A stretch of 64,000 nucleotides of DNA. Source: Impatiens glandulifera (Eukaryota > Streptophyta > Magnoliopsida > Ericales > Balsaminaceae). Made by a program: the position numbers and the translations under genes. The notes under the pieces are model-generated. The model worked only from the letters and a program-made list of their open reading frames with translations. It was not told where the DNA came from and did no database searches. The stretch lies in contig NC_061869.1 in assembly GCF_907164915.1 (NCBI RefSeq), forward strand, positions 43,893,771 to 43,957,770. Reading direction: 5' to 3'. Shown here one piece after another: positions 53,007 to 64,000 of the stretch (position 1 is its first letter; every line of letters begins with the position of its first letter).

Positions 53007-53503
53007 TGGTTAGAATCTTTAGTTTAAATCTTCATTCCTTAAATCCATATTCTTAATACTTTATGTCGATAAATTAAGATAAACATAAGTTGTGAAAATG
53101 TACATGAATCTGGAATGAAGAACGATTCATTAAGTCGTTCTTCGTTATTCTCCTCTTCTTGATCTTGTATCATTTTGTTCTGAATCTGGATCGAATCGGA
53201 ATGTATGATGTGGGTGGGATTTAAGTGTTCCAACCCTATATCGATAGCCATTCTTGAGTGTTCTTTAGAGATAAACATAAACCTTATTGTATGATGAGAG
53301 AAACAAATTAGGTAGGCTTTTTATATGGGTTGGGGACCTAGCCCTAATATACCCATTTATTATTCGGCCCATTAACGGAATAATAAATGGTATTTCTGAT
53401 TCTACACAAATATTTCCCCATATTTATTATAGATGTCTAAATAAGACCATAACCTTTATACTATAATAAATCACTACTAAGACTTTTATTGGTCTTCGTG
53501 ACA
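53007..53503 (-). repeat. possible LTR on the minus strand with adjacent primer-binding site
   Basis: On the minus strand the segment starts TGTCACGAAGACC and ends GATTCTAACCA. It is followed by G and TGGTATCGGAGTC (52993-53005), close to the initiator tRNA-Met primer site. There is no internal region or second LTR beyond it, so a truncated or solo LTR is the best reading. Confidence 0.45.
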
Positions 53504-53619
53504 TTCTTCCTATTTCAGCTTTTTTTTTTCATATATGATCACCCTTAGTCCTATATCTCTCGCTCTAGGAAAAACTGTATTTCCTGCCTCTTCCTTCACT
53601 CCTTTATTTCTCCTTTACA

Positions 53620-56075
53620 CATCTTCTTGTGAAAACGATAACTGAAGTCAATCCTGATCATGCTATTCTGAATGATCGTGTCATTGGTTTCGTCATTCCA
53701 TGGTATCTTTTTGTTAGCATGAAATATGAGATAGACGATCGTCTATTCATTGTATTTCTAGGATTAGAAGAGGCTACCTCTTACGTACGTTACCACTTTT
53801 CTATTACAACAATTTGGCATGCGGAGTGACATTCTATGGAAATATATTTTTACTCAAGACATGAGTCATATTTCTCAACTATTTTATTTAAACTACACAT
53901 GCATTTGGGAGGATGCATATTCAAATCAACTTCATACACGTTGGATCAACGTCATTGCTGAAGCCAATGTGCTTTATTACCTAGTGGTCATTAAAAGAAT
54001 CGTGGACCTTGAATTGGAAGATGAATCAATCAAAAAGATGATAACGAGACAGACTCAGACGATTAGAGCAACTATTTTATGCTAGTACCTTTAATTATTT
54101 ATATATTTGACTTTACTACGTGTACTAACTCTCCATTTACACGAGTAATTACAACAACCTCTTATGAACTATGTTTTCCAATGATGATCGGATTTAGAAG
54201 TTGAGTGTTTATTTCAAATTATAAGATATTGTTGGTATGTTTGGCAATGTAGTTTGTCATCTAACTTGATTAAACAATTTCGAAGTTTTTATATATTTGT
54301 GCTTTCAGATTGTATGTTGTATTTTTTCATTCATGGAATTAAAGAAATATACATTCATATCAGGAAATATATTTTCTAAAATAAAATATATATGTTGGCA
54401 CTAATTAATCCCTATTTTGTATAGGTCATGGATTTTCTCCCTCCAGACATGGTTTTCATGTATTTGTAGAGATTTCTTGAGGAATCACCCTCTTATACTT
54501 TATATAGGTTGGGTTGAATATTATATCTAGAATATCTTATACTTGGTTGATGGTGCATATGTAATAGCGATGAGACGACTGTACTCGAACGTACACTATC
54601 GATCCATATTGTATCACTCCTCCTAGGACCATTTATATATCCCTCTTGTACAGGATGCATGGTTTTAGAGTTTTGCTAAAATAATTCTTCACTTCTACGG
54701 ATCATAAACGCTTTCTAGTTCAAACTGAGGTATCAACATATCCATGTGGAAAAAACTTATGAGGATTAAGAGATTACAAGTAACAAGATCTTGATCATCT
54801 TCGTGGATCACATCCTGTTATGTATAGATGAGGCGCATAGACCTTCCTTTCTTATCTGGAAGCTGTTGTGGCTATGAAATATCAAGGCTAATTATGGGAG
54901 GAACTATTCTTGGGGTTCGTCATACTCTTCGTGAGAAAACCCATATGTCTAGGAGGGGATCCTTTTTTATCCTCTACTTTTGGATGATTGAAAATCTTAA
55001 GTTCCTTCCTCCTCCTATTGATGGTGTCTATTATGAGCATGCTAAAAATCTCAAACAAAGAGTTACTACTACATTACACGCTTTTTAGTTCGAAACAAAG
55101 GTATCAACATATCCAAGTGGTACAGACTTGTGTAGCAATGTGCTGATCATCAAGATTAAGAGATTACAAGTCGCAATATCTTGGTCATCCTCTTGGCTCA
55201 CATCTTGTTATGTTTAGATGAGACGCATCAACCTTCCTCTCTCATCTTGGAAGGGTGTTGTGGCTATGGAATACACCCAATTATATTTCATTTTGGGAAG
55301 AACTATTCTTGGGGTTCATCATACTCTTCGTGAAAAAACCCATATGTCTAGGAGGGGATCCCTTTTTATCCTTTACCTTTGAATGATAGAAAAGCTTATG
55401 TTCCTTCTTCCTATTGATTATGTCTATTATGATCATGCTAAAAATCTCGAACATATAGTTGCTACTACATTACACACTCATCCTATCGACGATGATCATA
55501 ATATTTAGTTCGTAGTTCCCTCTTATCACATTCCAATGTCGACGTTTTGCATGGAAAATTGACATTTCATTGTGTTGTTCAGCTTAAAGGAGAATACCAC
55601 CTACTACACTTTATTCTTACATTTTTAATTCGGTAAACGGTACGAACCTCCCATAGTGGGGCCTTATCCTAAAGTTGGCGGACCTATTACTACTGAGATA
55701 TATAATGCCTATTCAAATATGTGGAAGCCTACATGGACATTGTAGCCTGTTGATTATTAGTACAATGCCATTATCAAAGATATGAATATTCATTGAATAA
55801 CTAATGTTGATATAGGTATCTCATTGGAGATGGAAGACTCTTCAGAGTATGATGATTTTGTACATGACGTCTATTCTTCAGTCCATGAGAAAGACTCTTC
55901 TCCCGAGAACATTGATGCAACTCCTGATATACCTGACCTTGACATGGTCATCAAGTTAGGATCGAACGATGGATATTCTTACTTGGATACCGATTCGAGC
56001 TCACCAAAAAAAAAAAGATCCTGTAGACATAGAGGCGTTTCATCACGATCATGTATTCGAGGATATATATTGTAG
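53620..56075 (+). pseudogene. degenerate coding region of a retroelement, with internal duplication
   Basis: Several open pieces lie on the plus strand: 53629-53829 (EVNPDHAILNDRVIGFVIPW), 53819-54085 (EDAYSNQLHTRWINVIAEAN), 54828-55088 (REKTHMSRRGSFFILYFWMI), and 55824-56075 (acidic, DSSEYDDFVHDVYSSVHEKD). They look like parts of one long protein broken by stops. None matches a family I can name with confidence. Because gypsy RNase H and integrase relics follow downstream, it may be the ORF1/gag-side of a Tat/Ogre-type element. That is inference from position only. Confidence 0.35.
54711..55472 (+). repeat. 370-bp direct tandem duplication
   Basis: CTTTCTAGTTC at 54711 and CTTTTTAGTTC at 55081 begin two head-to-tail copies (first 54711-55080). 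Both contain AGGTATCAACATATCCA, TTCTTGGGGTTC and CCCATATGTCTAGGAGGGGA. They differ by about 15-20 percent and small indels by eye, so the duplication is old. Confidence 0.88.
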
Positions 56076-56499
56076 AAACTCATTTTTTAAACCTAATTTT
56101 ACAGTTTATTCTTTTCATAAATTTGAGTCTATAAAATTTTCTCAAATTCATTCACGGACTCATTGCACGATTTATATTAAAGACGATCATTTTTAGAACA
56201 ATTGAGTTTTTGAAAATAATTGATTTGGATTCTTAATAAAGTTAAGGTAGTAATTTGTCTATGTTACAACACTTAGAGAAGTTATTATACTTAGAATATT
56301 CAAGTTTTATTTAAATAATTACCTTGGGTATTTATAAAAAATAAAAATTAAAAAAATTATTTTACAAAATATATATAAACGTTTTTATAAAATTTCGTTA
56401 GTTATATTTTGTTTTCTTTTAATTAGATTAGTTTGTTAGATTTGATTTCTTTAATAAGTTAGTTAGTTTTTTATTTATTTAATTAGAATTGTTCCTTAT

Positions 56500-57960
56500 A
56501 AATAGGAATAATTAAAAATAAAGTTATTTATTTGAGTTTTAACAAAATCTTTTTTTTGTAGGATGAAGGGGTGTGTAAAGGGGATAATGTGCAAAAATAA
56601 AAAGATAACGGTGTCTACACAATCATGAGAAGCATCATAGGTCAAAGAAAGAAAAAAGAGGTTGCTAAAATAAAGGAAGAAGTTGTCAAAGGAAGAAAAT
56701 TCAGTGAAGAGAAGCATGAAGGCTTGGTCAAATTTTTTCTAATTAAAAATTAAAATGACCAAGTATTACATCATTTATTAAATAAAGCTTAAATCACATT
56801 GGATGAAAACTTGATATTTATTGACATGTCAAGTGGAGATTGCTCCATTATTTTAAACATTTGTAAATGTTTAAAATAGTTTTTTTCCAACGGTCAAATG
56901 TGTTAAATGGGCCTTTGGGCCCTAGGGTTTCCCTTGTCAATTCCCTATAAATACCCCTCTTAACACCCTAAAAAGGGACCTTGACTTGAACTCTCGACAT
57001 TCAACCTTCTCTACCTCTCCCTTCACCTTCTACCTTCTCTATTGGGCTGCATTTTATCTAAAAATCTGCCCTCTTTCTTTCAAGAATCTAAACAAGAGCT
57101 CCAACTAGTTTTGTTGGGTCATAAGCCTTTTGTTTAGAATTTTCATTCCTCTTTGAAAAAAAGCAACCCCATTTTAGAATAGGGTCATGTTGAAAACCTG
57201 AAGCTGAACCTGGACCGAGGATCCAGGACTTAGGACCGAGAAATGAGGACCAAGGACCGAGCATCATAAGACCTAGGACCGAGGATGGAGGACCGAGCTG
57301 CATTTATTTGTTTATTTATCTTTTTATTTATTTATTTTATTTTATTTTCTTTAGTCTTAGGGTTTGTTGTTTGTTTGACATTTTTTTATTTTGCTTAGTT
57401 AAGAGTTTGTGGCTTGCTTGATCCTAGGTTAGAGACAAAATTTAAAATTAAACCCTAATTAAAATTGAACCTAGTCCAAGCTTAGACTTAGGATTTTCTT
57501 TAGACTTACGACCTTTTTTATTTTATTTTATTATTTTTATTTTTATTTAAATAAAAAACCCAAAAATAGTAAAATTTTAGACCTTTAAATAATTCACTAA
57601 AGTTTCTTAAAAATTAATCTAGACTTAGGCCAATTAATTTTTGATTAATAACTTGCCTAGTTTTGATTTTTAGGATAACTTTATGTGTGAATTATTTGCT
57701 CTCGTTTTCTTTTATCTTAGCTTATTTGTTTATCTCATGCAAACCCATTAAATGTTTAAAATGGAAAAATCTAAAATGTAAAGCGTAAGAATGTTTTAAA
57801 GAAATGCCAAAATTAATTAGTATAGACCTTAGGGGCGTTGTGGAACATAGCGTCTAAAAAACCCTTTCCACACGTAACCAAACGCCGAACTCACATCTCT
57901 CAAATTCCTAATTTTTGAAATTAGGTGGCGACTCTCTAGTCGTGAGGTTAATTAATATTG
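56500..57960 (+). repeat. LTR-like region of a Tat-type gypsy element
   Basis: GGGCCCTAGGGTTTCCC and CCCTATAAATACCCCTC (56941-56957) look like an LTR core promoter. At 57213-57300 a short array of GGACCGAGG/GGACCGAG words occurs. Near 57850-57945 the text CCCTTTCCACACGTAACC and GGTGGCGACTCTCTAG matches what I remember of the 3' ends of Tat-lineage LTRs. Exact borders and a matching second LTR were not found. Confidence 0.45.
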
Positions 57961-58059
57961 ATAGAACCAAGGACATGGTTCTATGACTCCTACTGAATAT
58001 GGAGTTACTAATTCATCCTTGGGAAGCATGCTGGCTCAAGTGAATTAAGACAATGAAGA

Positions 58060-59760
58060 AGTTGTCATCTACTAAATTAATAAGAGAATGGCGGGGTACG
58101 AGTTGAATTATGCTCTTGTGGAAAAAGTTTTTTGGGTATTAGCTTGGGTAACCAAGAGATTGCACCACTACATGCAAGCTCACGTAATTTGATTAGTGTC
58201 TAAACTTGATCCTATTCATTTTATTTTGAAAAGAACTTTATTGTCTCCATGATTCACTAAGTGGATTATGATGATTTATGAGAATGATATAACATATATA
58301 GTCCAAAAATCTATCAAAGGCAACGTGGTAGCTGAATTTTTAGTTGACTAATCCATCCATGTCGAAGGCGATGACGAAGAAATTTCATTCTCAAATGATC
58401 AAATCATGGTTACACAATCTGATGCTTAAAGACTAATGTTGTCAGAGTGTCAAGGAAAGAAGGTTACAGAATCAATATTCTTTTGATTGATCCATTGAAA
58501 TCTTATAATCCTACGACCATCAAGATCAAGTATGTTGTTACAAACAATGAGGTAGAATACGAATCTTGCATCGTTGGCATCAAATTAGCATGCAAAAAGG
58601 AGTACAAAGGCTCGAAGTTATTGAAGATTCTCACTTGGTAATCTCTCATGCGAGTGGTGAATGGCAGGGTAAGGGAGAAAAACCTACACCTTATTATTTA
58701 TATATCTTTCTAAACTCTTAGAAGTAATCGAGAGTGTTACGTTCATACACACTCCAAGAAGCTAAAACAGATTTTTTGATGGTCTTTCCACACTCGTAGC
58801 AATGTTGTAGATTACTGATGGAATTAAAATCAAACGTCTTAAGGTCAAGTAAAGGCACAATCGCATCTATGAGAAGCGAACTATGACCAATGTCAATGTT
58901 GATGCTAAAAATTGGTACGAGAAAATCTAAGTTTTCATATAGACGGGAGAATATCCTTTGCACTTTTAGAAGAATGAATGACACGCTCTTCACTAATTCT
59001 TGTGAAAAAAATTTATCTATCGTCGATCTTTGGATGGACAAAATATACTCTGTGTAGATCAATCAGAGTCTACATGAATTATGGAAGAAACTGTGGCCCC
59101 ACATGAACGACATGGCACTGTCGAAGAGGATTTGTCGTTTTGGTTATTATTAATAGAATTTGGATCAAGATTGTATTTCTTTTGTAAAAAATATCATCAA
59201 TGGCAGATTTATGCTAACGTGTAGAATATCCCTACGTACATTATCTATTATATGAAATCTCCATGGCCTTTTCCACGTTCGGAATCAACATCATCAGAAA
59301 TATTCATTCCCACACCTCCAATGATCTTGAGTTCATTTTAGTCGCCATTGACTATTTCACCAAATGGGTTCGACATCATCTTTCAAGATCCTCAAATCCT
59401 CCCATGTGGAAAAGTTTATTCTTAGAAATGTCATTACTCGATATGGGGTTCCCCAATTGACAATCTCTGATAACGACCGACATTAACAATTCAAAATCAA
59501 ACATCACAAGTATTCTCCATATAAACCACAGACTAATGGAGAGGTCAAAGTTGTGAACAATAACGTGATATATATTTTAAAGAAGACCACACAAACATAC
59601 ATGTATTGGCATGAGAAACTCTCGTATACTTTGTGGGGTTATCGAACTGCCTCTCAAACATTTACATGAGAAACTCCTTATTTCTTGAACTATGGCTTGG
59701 AGGCTATTCAATAAACTGAGTTCGAGATACCTACACATAAGGTACTTTTAGAAAGTTACA
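58060..59760 (+). pseudogene. Ty3/gypsy RNase H and integrase relics (Tat-like)
   Basis: Broken frames read SMLAQVN, MAGYELNYALVEKVFWVLAW and TKRLHHYMQAHVI (retroviral-type RNase H). Then come FTKWIMMIYENDITYIVQKS and IKGNVVAEFLVD, and from 58447 a second RNase H-like stretch (YVVTNNEVEYESCIVGIKLA, then GEWQGKGEKPTPYY). The integrase part includes KYSPYKPQTNGEVKVVNNNV and WHEKLSYTLWGYRTASQTF near 59500-59670. The presence of two RNase H-like regions is a feature of Tat/Ogre elements. There are numerous stops and frameshifts, and RT is not recognisable upstream. Confidence 0.75.
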
Positions 59761-59889
59761 TCATTAAAGTAAACTAGCTTAGACCTCTAATTTACACTAG
59801 GGGCATTCCATTTTAATCATTATGAAAAAATCTACATCCTTAGCTTTTTTTTGCTAAAAGACTTCTCCCAACGAGTCATATTCTTATGC

Positions 59890-60560
59890 AAGATTCTTAA
59901 TCTTACTAAGGATTCCCCCAAGGCAGAATACACAACGCTCTTTGAGCTAGCTGTCAAGAGATTTTCTCCCGCAAGTCGCCTCCTTGTGCGAAATTCTTAA
60001 TCATACTAGGAACATCTCGAAGCGGAAAATACATGACTCTTGAATCTAATTGTCAAGATCCTTTTCCCAACAAGTTGTATTATGATGCAAAACTTCCAAA
60101 TTATACTAAGAACATCCCTAAGAGTAGGTTGTAGGACTCTTGAATATAATTGTCAAGATCTTTTCCCAACAAGTTGTATTCTGATGCAAAGCTTCCTAAT
60201 CATACAAGGAACATCCTAAAGCGGAAGACGCAGGACTCTTGAATCTATTTGTTAAGAACCTCTCCGCAACTAGTTGCATTCTGATGCGAAGCTTCTTGAT
60301 CATAGTATGAACATCCAAAAGTTGAAGACGCATGACTCTTGAATCTAATTGTCATGATACTTTCATTAACAAGTTGAATTATGATACAAATCTATCTAAT
60401 TATACTAGGAACATCTCGAAGCGGAAGGTGTAGGACTCTTGAATCTAATTGTCTTTCCTTAGCATGTTGCATTTTCAACCAAAGTTTCTTAAACATACTA
60501 GGAACATCCCAAAGCAAAAAGTGCCACACTTTTTTATCTAAATTGTCAAGAACTTGTCTC
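59890..60560 (+). repeat. 100-bp tandem array downstream of integrase
   Basis: GACTCTTGAAT recurs at 60035, 60135, 60234, 60334 and 60434. Diverged units precede (about 59935) and follow (about 60530), giving about seven. Each unit includes AACATC-C-AAAGCGGAAG, GGACTCTTGAATCTAATTGT and CAACAAGTTGTATTCTGATG. Confidence 0.92.
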
Positions 60561-61899
60561 CAACAACAATGCTTAGAACAAGTTAAGATCTGATATCTTA
60601 CCTCAAATCCAACGTGACTCCTAATTCTTTTAAGGATCATTGTGATTTCCATATCATGTAGTACATACACTTAGGATACCATTTCTGCAGATTAAGCCCA
60701 CAAGAATAATAGGGGTATGTTTGTAAATAAAATGCATGTGTAATGAATGCCTCTCGTTCACCAATTGCTACAAATCTTTCCCTAGTGGGTTGTAAATCAA
60801 CACTCTTGTAGACACTCCATTTTTACACCCCAAATTAAAATAAGTTTGTTCGGTTTAATATGATAATCATATTTGATTATTAAATAGAAGAATACAAATC
60901 AGAAACACCTTTCAGAAATAGTTTTGAAAGTTTCTTGAAGAGCGGTCTAAATATCAATTTTTAAAAATACTCAGACTTCAGATGACTCAACCCTTTCAGA
61001 TTGGTCGGTTAGGAAAATCACGAACTTTAGGTATAATATTGCTATTGGAGAAAATATTTAGAACACCTATTTTTAGACTTATTCTTGCATCCAAACATCA
61101 CTTTTCATAAAAAATCAGAATTCGAGAGATCTGATATGATCATATTAACCGTAAAAAAATTATAAATTTTGAGTATAATATTACTCTTTCCAATTTTGTG
61201 CAGAAAACTTTTAAAAGGGCAAACGTGTCAAAATCGAATCAAATCGGTCGGGTCAGCACCAAGTCAAGAAAAGGTGTTCTCACGCGTCCAAATAATTTTC
61301 AAATGAATGGTTGACACTATATGAGCACTTCATTATAAAAATTCCCTAAATAAATGTTTTTGATATTGCTTTGCTGATGAAAGATCAATAATGATCTCCA
61401 ACTTTAAAAGTTCACCCAGATCACTATACTCGATGGTTTTAGATGATCTTAGATGTTTTAGAAATCTTGAAAAGTTCTATATAACGTCGTTAGAATCCAA
61501 ATTCACATCAATGCCCTTAACCCTAAGAAATAGGCGGTACAAGACGATGCTACCAAACTATGATCAATACGGACATGTTTGCGTATGGAAATTCGTAACT
61601 TGAGCCACATGGCATCGAATTAGGATTGCTACCTATGGTTGGAAATCTAATCATAGACGTTTGGGTGGAACCAATATCGAGACCCTATTCAATGGTTAAA
61701 GTGGTTTATGAAGCCCGACAACATGATGTAGGTACACAAACTTCAATCCTTGAGCGAAGTAAAGTTTGGTGTTATTTTGAAAATTCATATCTTTAGACTC
61801 ACTTGACCATTTGGTACAAGTGATCTATCATTGGAAAGATATTTGAGTTGGTTCTCTATAGATAATATGTAGAAATCATCAGCTCAGAAATCTATGATA
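60561..61899. other. non-coding sequence between two tandem arrays
   Basis: No gene is supported. A 70-codon frame at 61391-61603 is unrecognised. It could be the 3' untranslated part of the degenerate gypsy element. Confidence 0.4.
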
Positions 61900-62275
61900 A
61901 CCCTTTTGTGCTTTCCCAATATCATCAACATCATTAAGATGAAAGCCTCAAAATTCTTTAGAAATTCCCCAGTTTTGAATGCTATGGTAGCCCTCTTGAG
62001 CTTGTTCAAAACCCTTCAGCATCTCTAAGGTGGAAGCTTCAAAATCCTTTTGAAATCCTTAAGCACCGAACGATAAAATAACTCTCTTGAGCTTGTTCAA
62101 AACCCTTTAGCATCACTAAGGTGGAAACCTCATAATCCATTGAAATCCTTCATCTCCGAACGATAAGGTAACCTTTTTAAACATTTTCCTGAAACCCTTC
62201 AACATTACTAAGGTGGAAGCCTCAAAACCTTTGAAACCATTCAACTTTGAACGCTAAAGTAACATTTTTCCATCA
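61900..62275 (+). repeat. 91-bp tandem array
   Basis: CTCTTGAGCTTGTTCAAAAC occurs at 61993 and 62084. Related units lie before (about 61905) and after (about 62175), each with CATC-CTAAGGTGGAAGC and CCGAACGATAA-like text. About four units. Confidence 0.85.
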
Positions 62276-64000
62276 TGATTTTTGATTACTTTATGCCAAA
62301 CTACATGCGTACTTGATTCTCCGTTTACAAAGATATGTAGGCAACTTCTTGGAAAGTTTGGTCCATTCTATCTATTTTTTCCTCTCAGGAACGAAATCCC
62401 AAGACTAAGTTCATATTAAGGTTATTTTTCAGGAAAAATGCATAAACATGATTTGAATCACATGCATCTTTCACATGAACAAGAGTGCATTGCATATCAT
62501 TCCATGAATCATAGTCATCAACCAATAAATATTTTGAAATGTTTCAAACCCTTCAACATCATGTTAAGGTCTAGATTTTCAAACTATTGCATTTAGTTTT
62601 GAAAAATATGGAACTATCTTTAGACCTGATTCCCCTTCGATGAGGATATATAGGTACTTTATCAAATATGTTCAGTCAAATTCGCGGAAGTCTTGTGTCT
62701 CTAAAGTGATGAAGATCAAGATCTTTCCTGATAGAAATCATTAAGGATAAGATGAAACGAGTAAACATTAAGATGTCCTTAAACAAGGGAATATTTTAGG
62801 TGTAAAGCGAGTTTGAAAATGTCCTTAAAGTTTTTACAAATGATTCATTGTTTTATCTCCTTCCAGTGTCTAGCGAATTTCTAAAAAATATCAAACTATA
62901 TAAAGTTCACCGAATTCCGGCCTTAGTCTCAAAGTTGAGTAGATTAGGAAAAGTATATGACTTCTAAAAAAAATATAAAAAGAGGGATTGACTTAGAACT
63001 CTAGACAATTGAGTAAAAGAGTCACTAGTAAAGTATTCATCAAGGTTGAGGAAGTGATAACATGACTAGGCAATCTCATTAGGTTGAGGAAGTGATAACA
63101 TGATTAGGAAGTGAAAATTATATGACGATCATACTTCAACTAAAAGATAATAGTAAAATACAACAAGGAATACTTATGTGAAGGTTGAGATTATGAAATT
63201 ACCACCAGACAATCTCGCTTAAATTATGAGTTTTCAAAGATTTTTCTATTAAAAAAAGAGAAGAAAAAGAAGAAAGAAGAAAAGAGAACACATGAGAAGA
63301 TGAAATTCTAAAATATTAGGTCTGAAAGATGAACGGGCCGAAGAATAAGAATCTTCACTAAGAGTCAAACTTCGGTTATTAAAATTACTATTTTTAAAAA
63401 CGATTACTTGCATACAATTGAGAACTTACTTTAGGTAATTTCATTCGTATCAAGAAAAAGAAAAGTGCGTTGAAATCAATCTTTTCTAAAATGCTCTAGA
63501 ACCTTTCACGAGTCTCAAAATACTAAAAATGATTTGATCCAAATCTAACCATGTGATGATGAGATCAAGATCATTACTAACTTCTTTATGAAGAAAGCAA
63601 AGCACCCTAGTCTTCACCAAGGATTTTTTCAAGTTTGAAATCACTTAGCCCTGAGCAATTCATGCATTTTTTCATCCTGAGAAATCTGAAATGCTCTAGT
63701 TAATACTAAGAGTATCAGATTTCAAGACATTCATTCATTCTTACAAGTCTCAACTAACAAATGCACTCATATTTTGGCCCTGAGCCAAACATGCATTCAT
63801 GCATCATCATGAAATCAAAACTCCTTAATTCATAAAAGAATGATTGTTTTAAGACATGCATAGAATCATTGGAACACCACCGAATCCATGTCCATATTTT
63901 TCCTATTTCATACTAGATATTATGATTACAACCCAAGAGAATCCTCAATCCATATTGAGAGAGTATTCCCCAAGAAGTGTTTGTATTGATCGCCCTAGCT
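62276..64000. other. degenerate non-coding tail of the gypsy region
   Basis: No frame of interest is seen. A near-duplicate phrase GGTTGAGGAAGTGATAACATGA lies at about 63043 and 63083. A purine-rich run (63252-63296, agagaagaaaaagaag type) might be an old polypurine tract. No LTR start was found after it. Confidence 0.4.

Overview
The window is nuclear DNA of a flowering plant, almost entirely made of transposable elements. It is AT-rich and its genes have GT-AG introns. It contains Ty1/copia, Ty3/gypsy, CACTA, hAT, Helitron and SINE sequences, nested in one another and mostly decayed. The accessory proteins at 1-3770 and 11693-12453 recall 'putative plant transposon protein' entries I remember from asterid (Lamiales-like) genomes. 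That taxonomic placement is an inference from memory. Only one locus (43964-44539) looks like an ordinary host gene.

Layout. 1-5465 is the 3' part of a copia-type LTR element with two related accessory ORFs, a 92-bp repeat at the polypurine tract and a 3' LTR. It is inserted in a Tnt1-like copia fragment (5466-6900), which itself interrupts a SINE (6901-6985). After AT-rich spacer comes a second accessory-ORF copia element (about 9430-14585) with its own minisatellite-bearing LTR. A related solo LTR follows (14640-18089, target duplication GATGA) and carries a 1961-bp CACTA element (14887-16847). A LINE-like 3' end with 48 A residues ends at 19056. A minus-strand Tnt1-like copia element with both LTRs and a perfect duplication TATTG lies at 21361-25583, but its reverse transcriptase core is deleted.

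The centre is a 10.2-kb CACTA transposon (27688-37907). It has a tnp2-type transposase gene, a second spliced gene and hairpin-rich subterminal repeats. It sits seven bases inside the terminal repeat of a hAT-like MITE that ends at 38664. Next, a minus-strand non-autonomous Helitron (38884-43050) is split in its terminal hairpin by a chromovirus-like gypsy element (38906-42268) lacking RT, RNase H and the integrase core. Then come the Gly/His/Gln-rich host-like gene, an internally deleted hAT element with a tRNA-Asp-like sequence (46261-47859), and a Helitron-like tandem-repeat block carrying a SINE with target duplications (50531-52798). A possible LTR is at 53007-53503. The window ends in a long degenerate gypsy region (about 53600-64000) with RNase H and integrase relics followed by 100-bp and 91-bp arrays, an arrangement like Tat/Ogre elements.

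Working together: no host pathway is visible. The coherent biological signal is the pair of LTR elements whose accessory gene sits between pol and the 3' LTR and has its own TATA box about 125 bp upstream of its ATG. A second theme is that hairpin-forming minisatellites recur inside LTRs and CACTA elements of different families.
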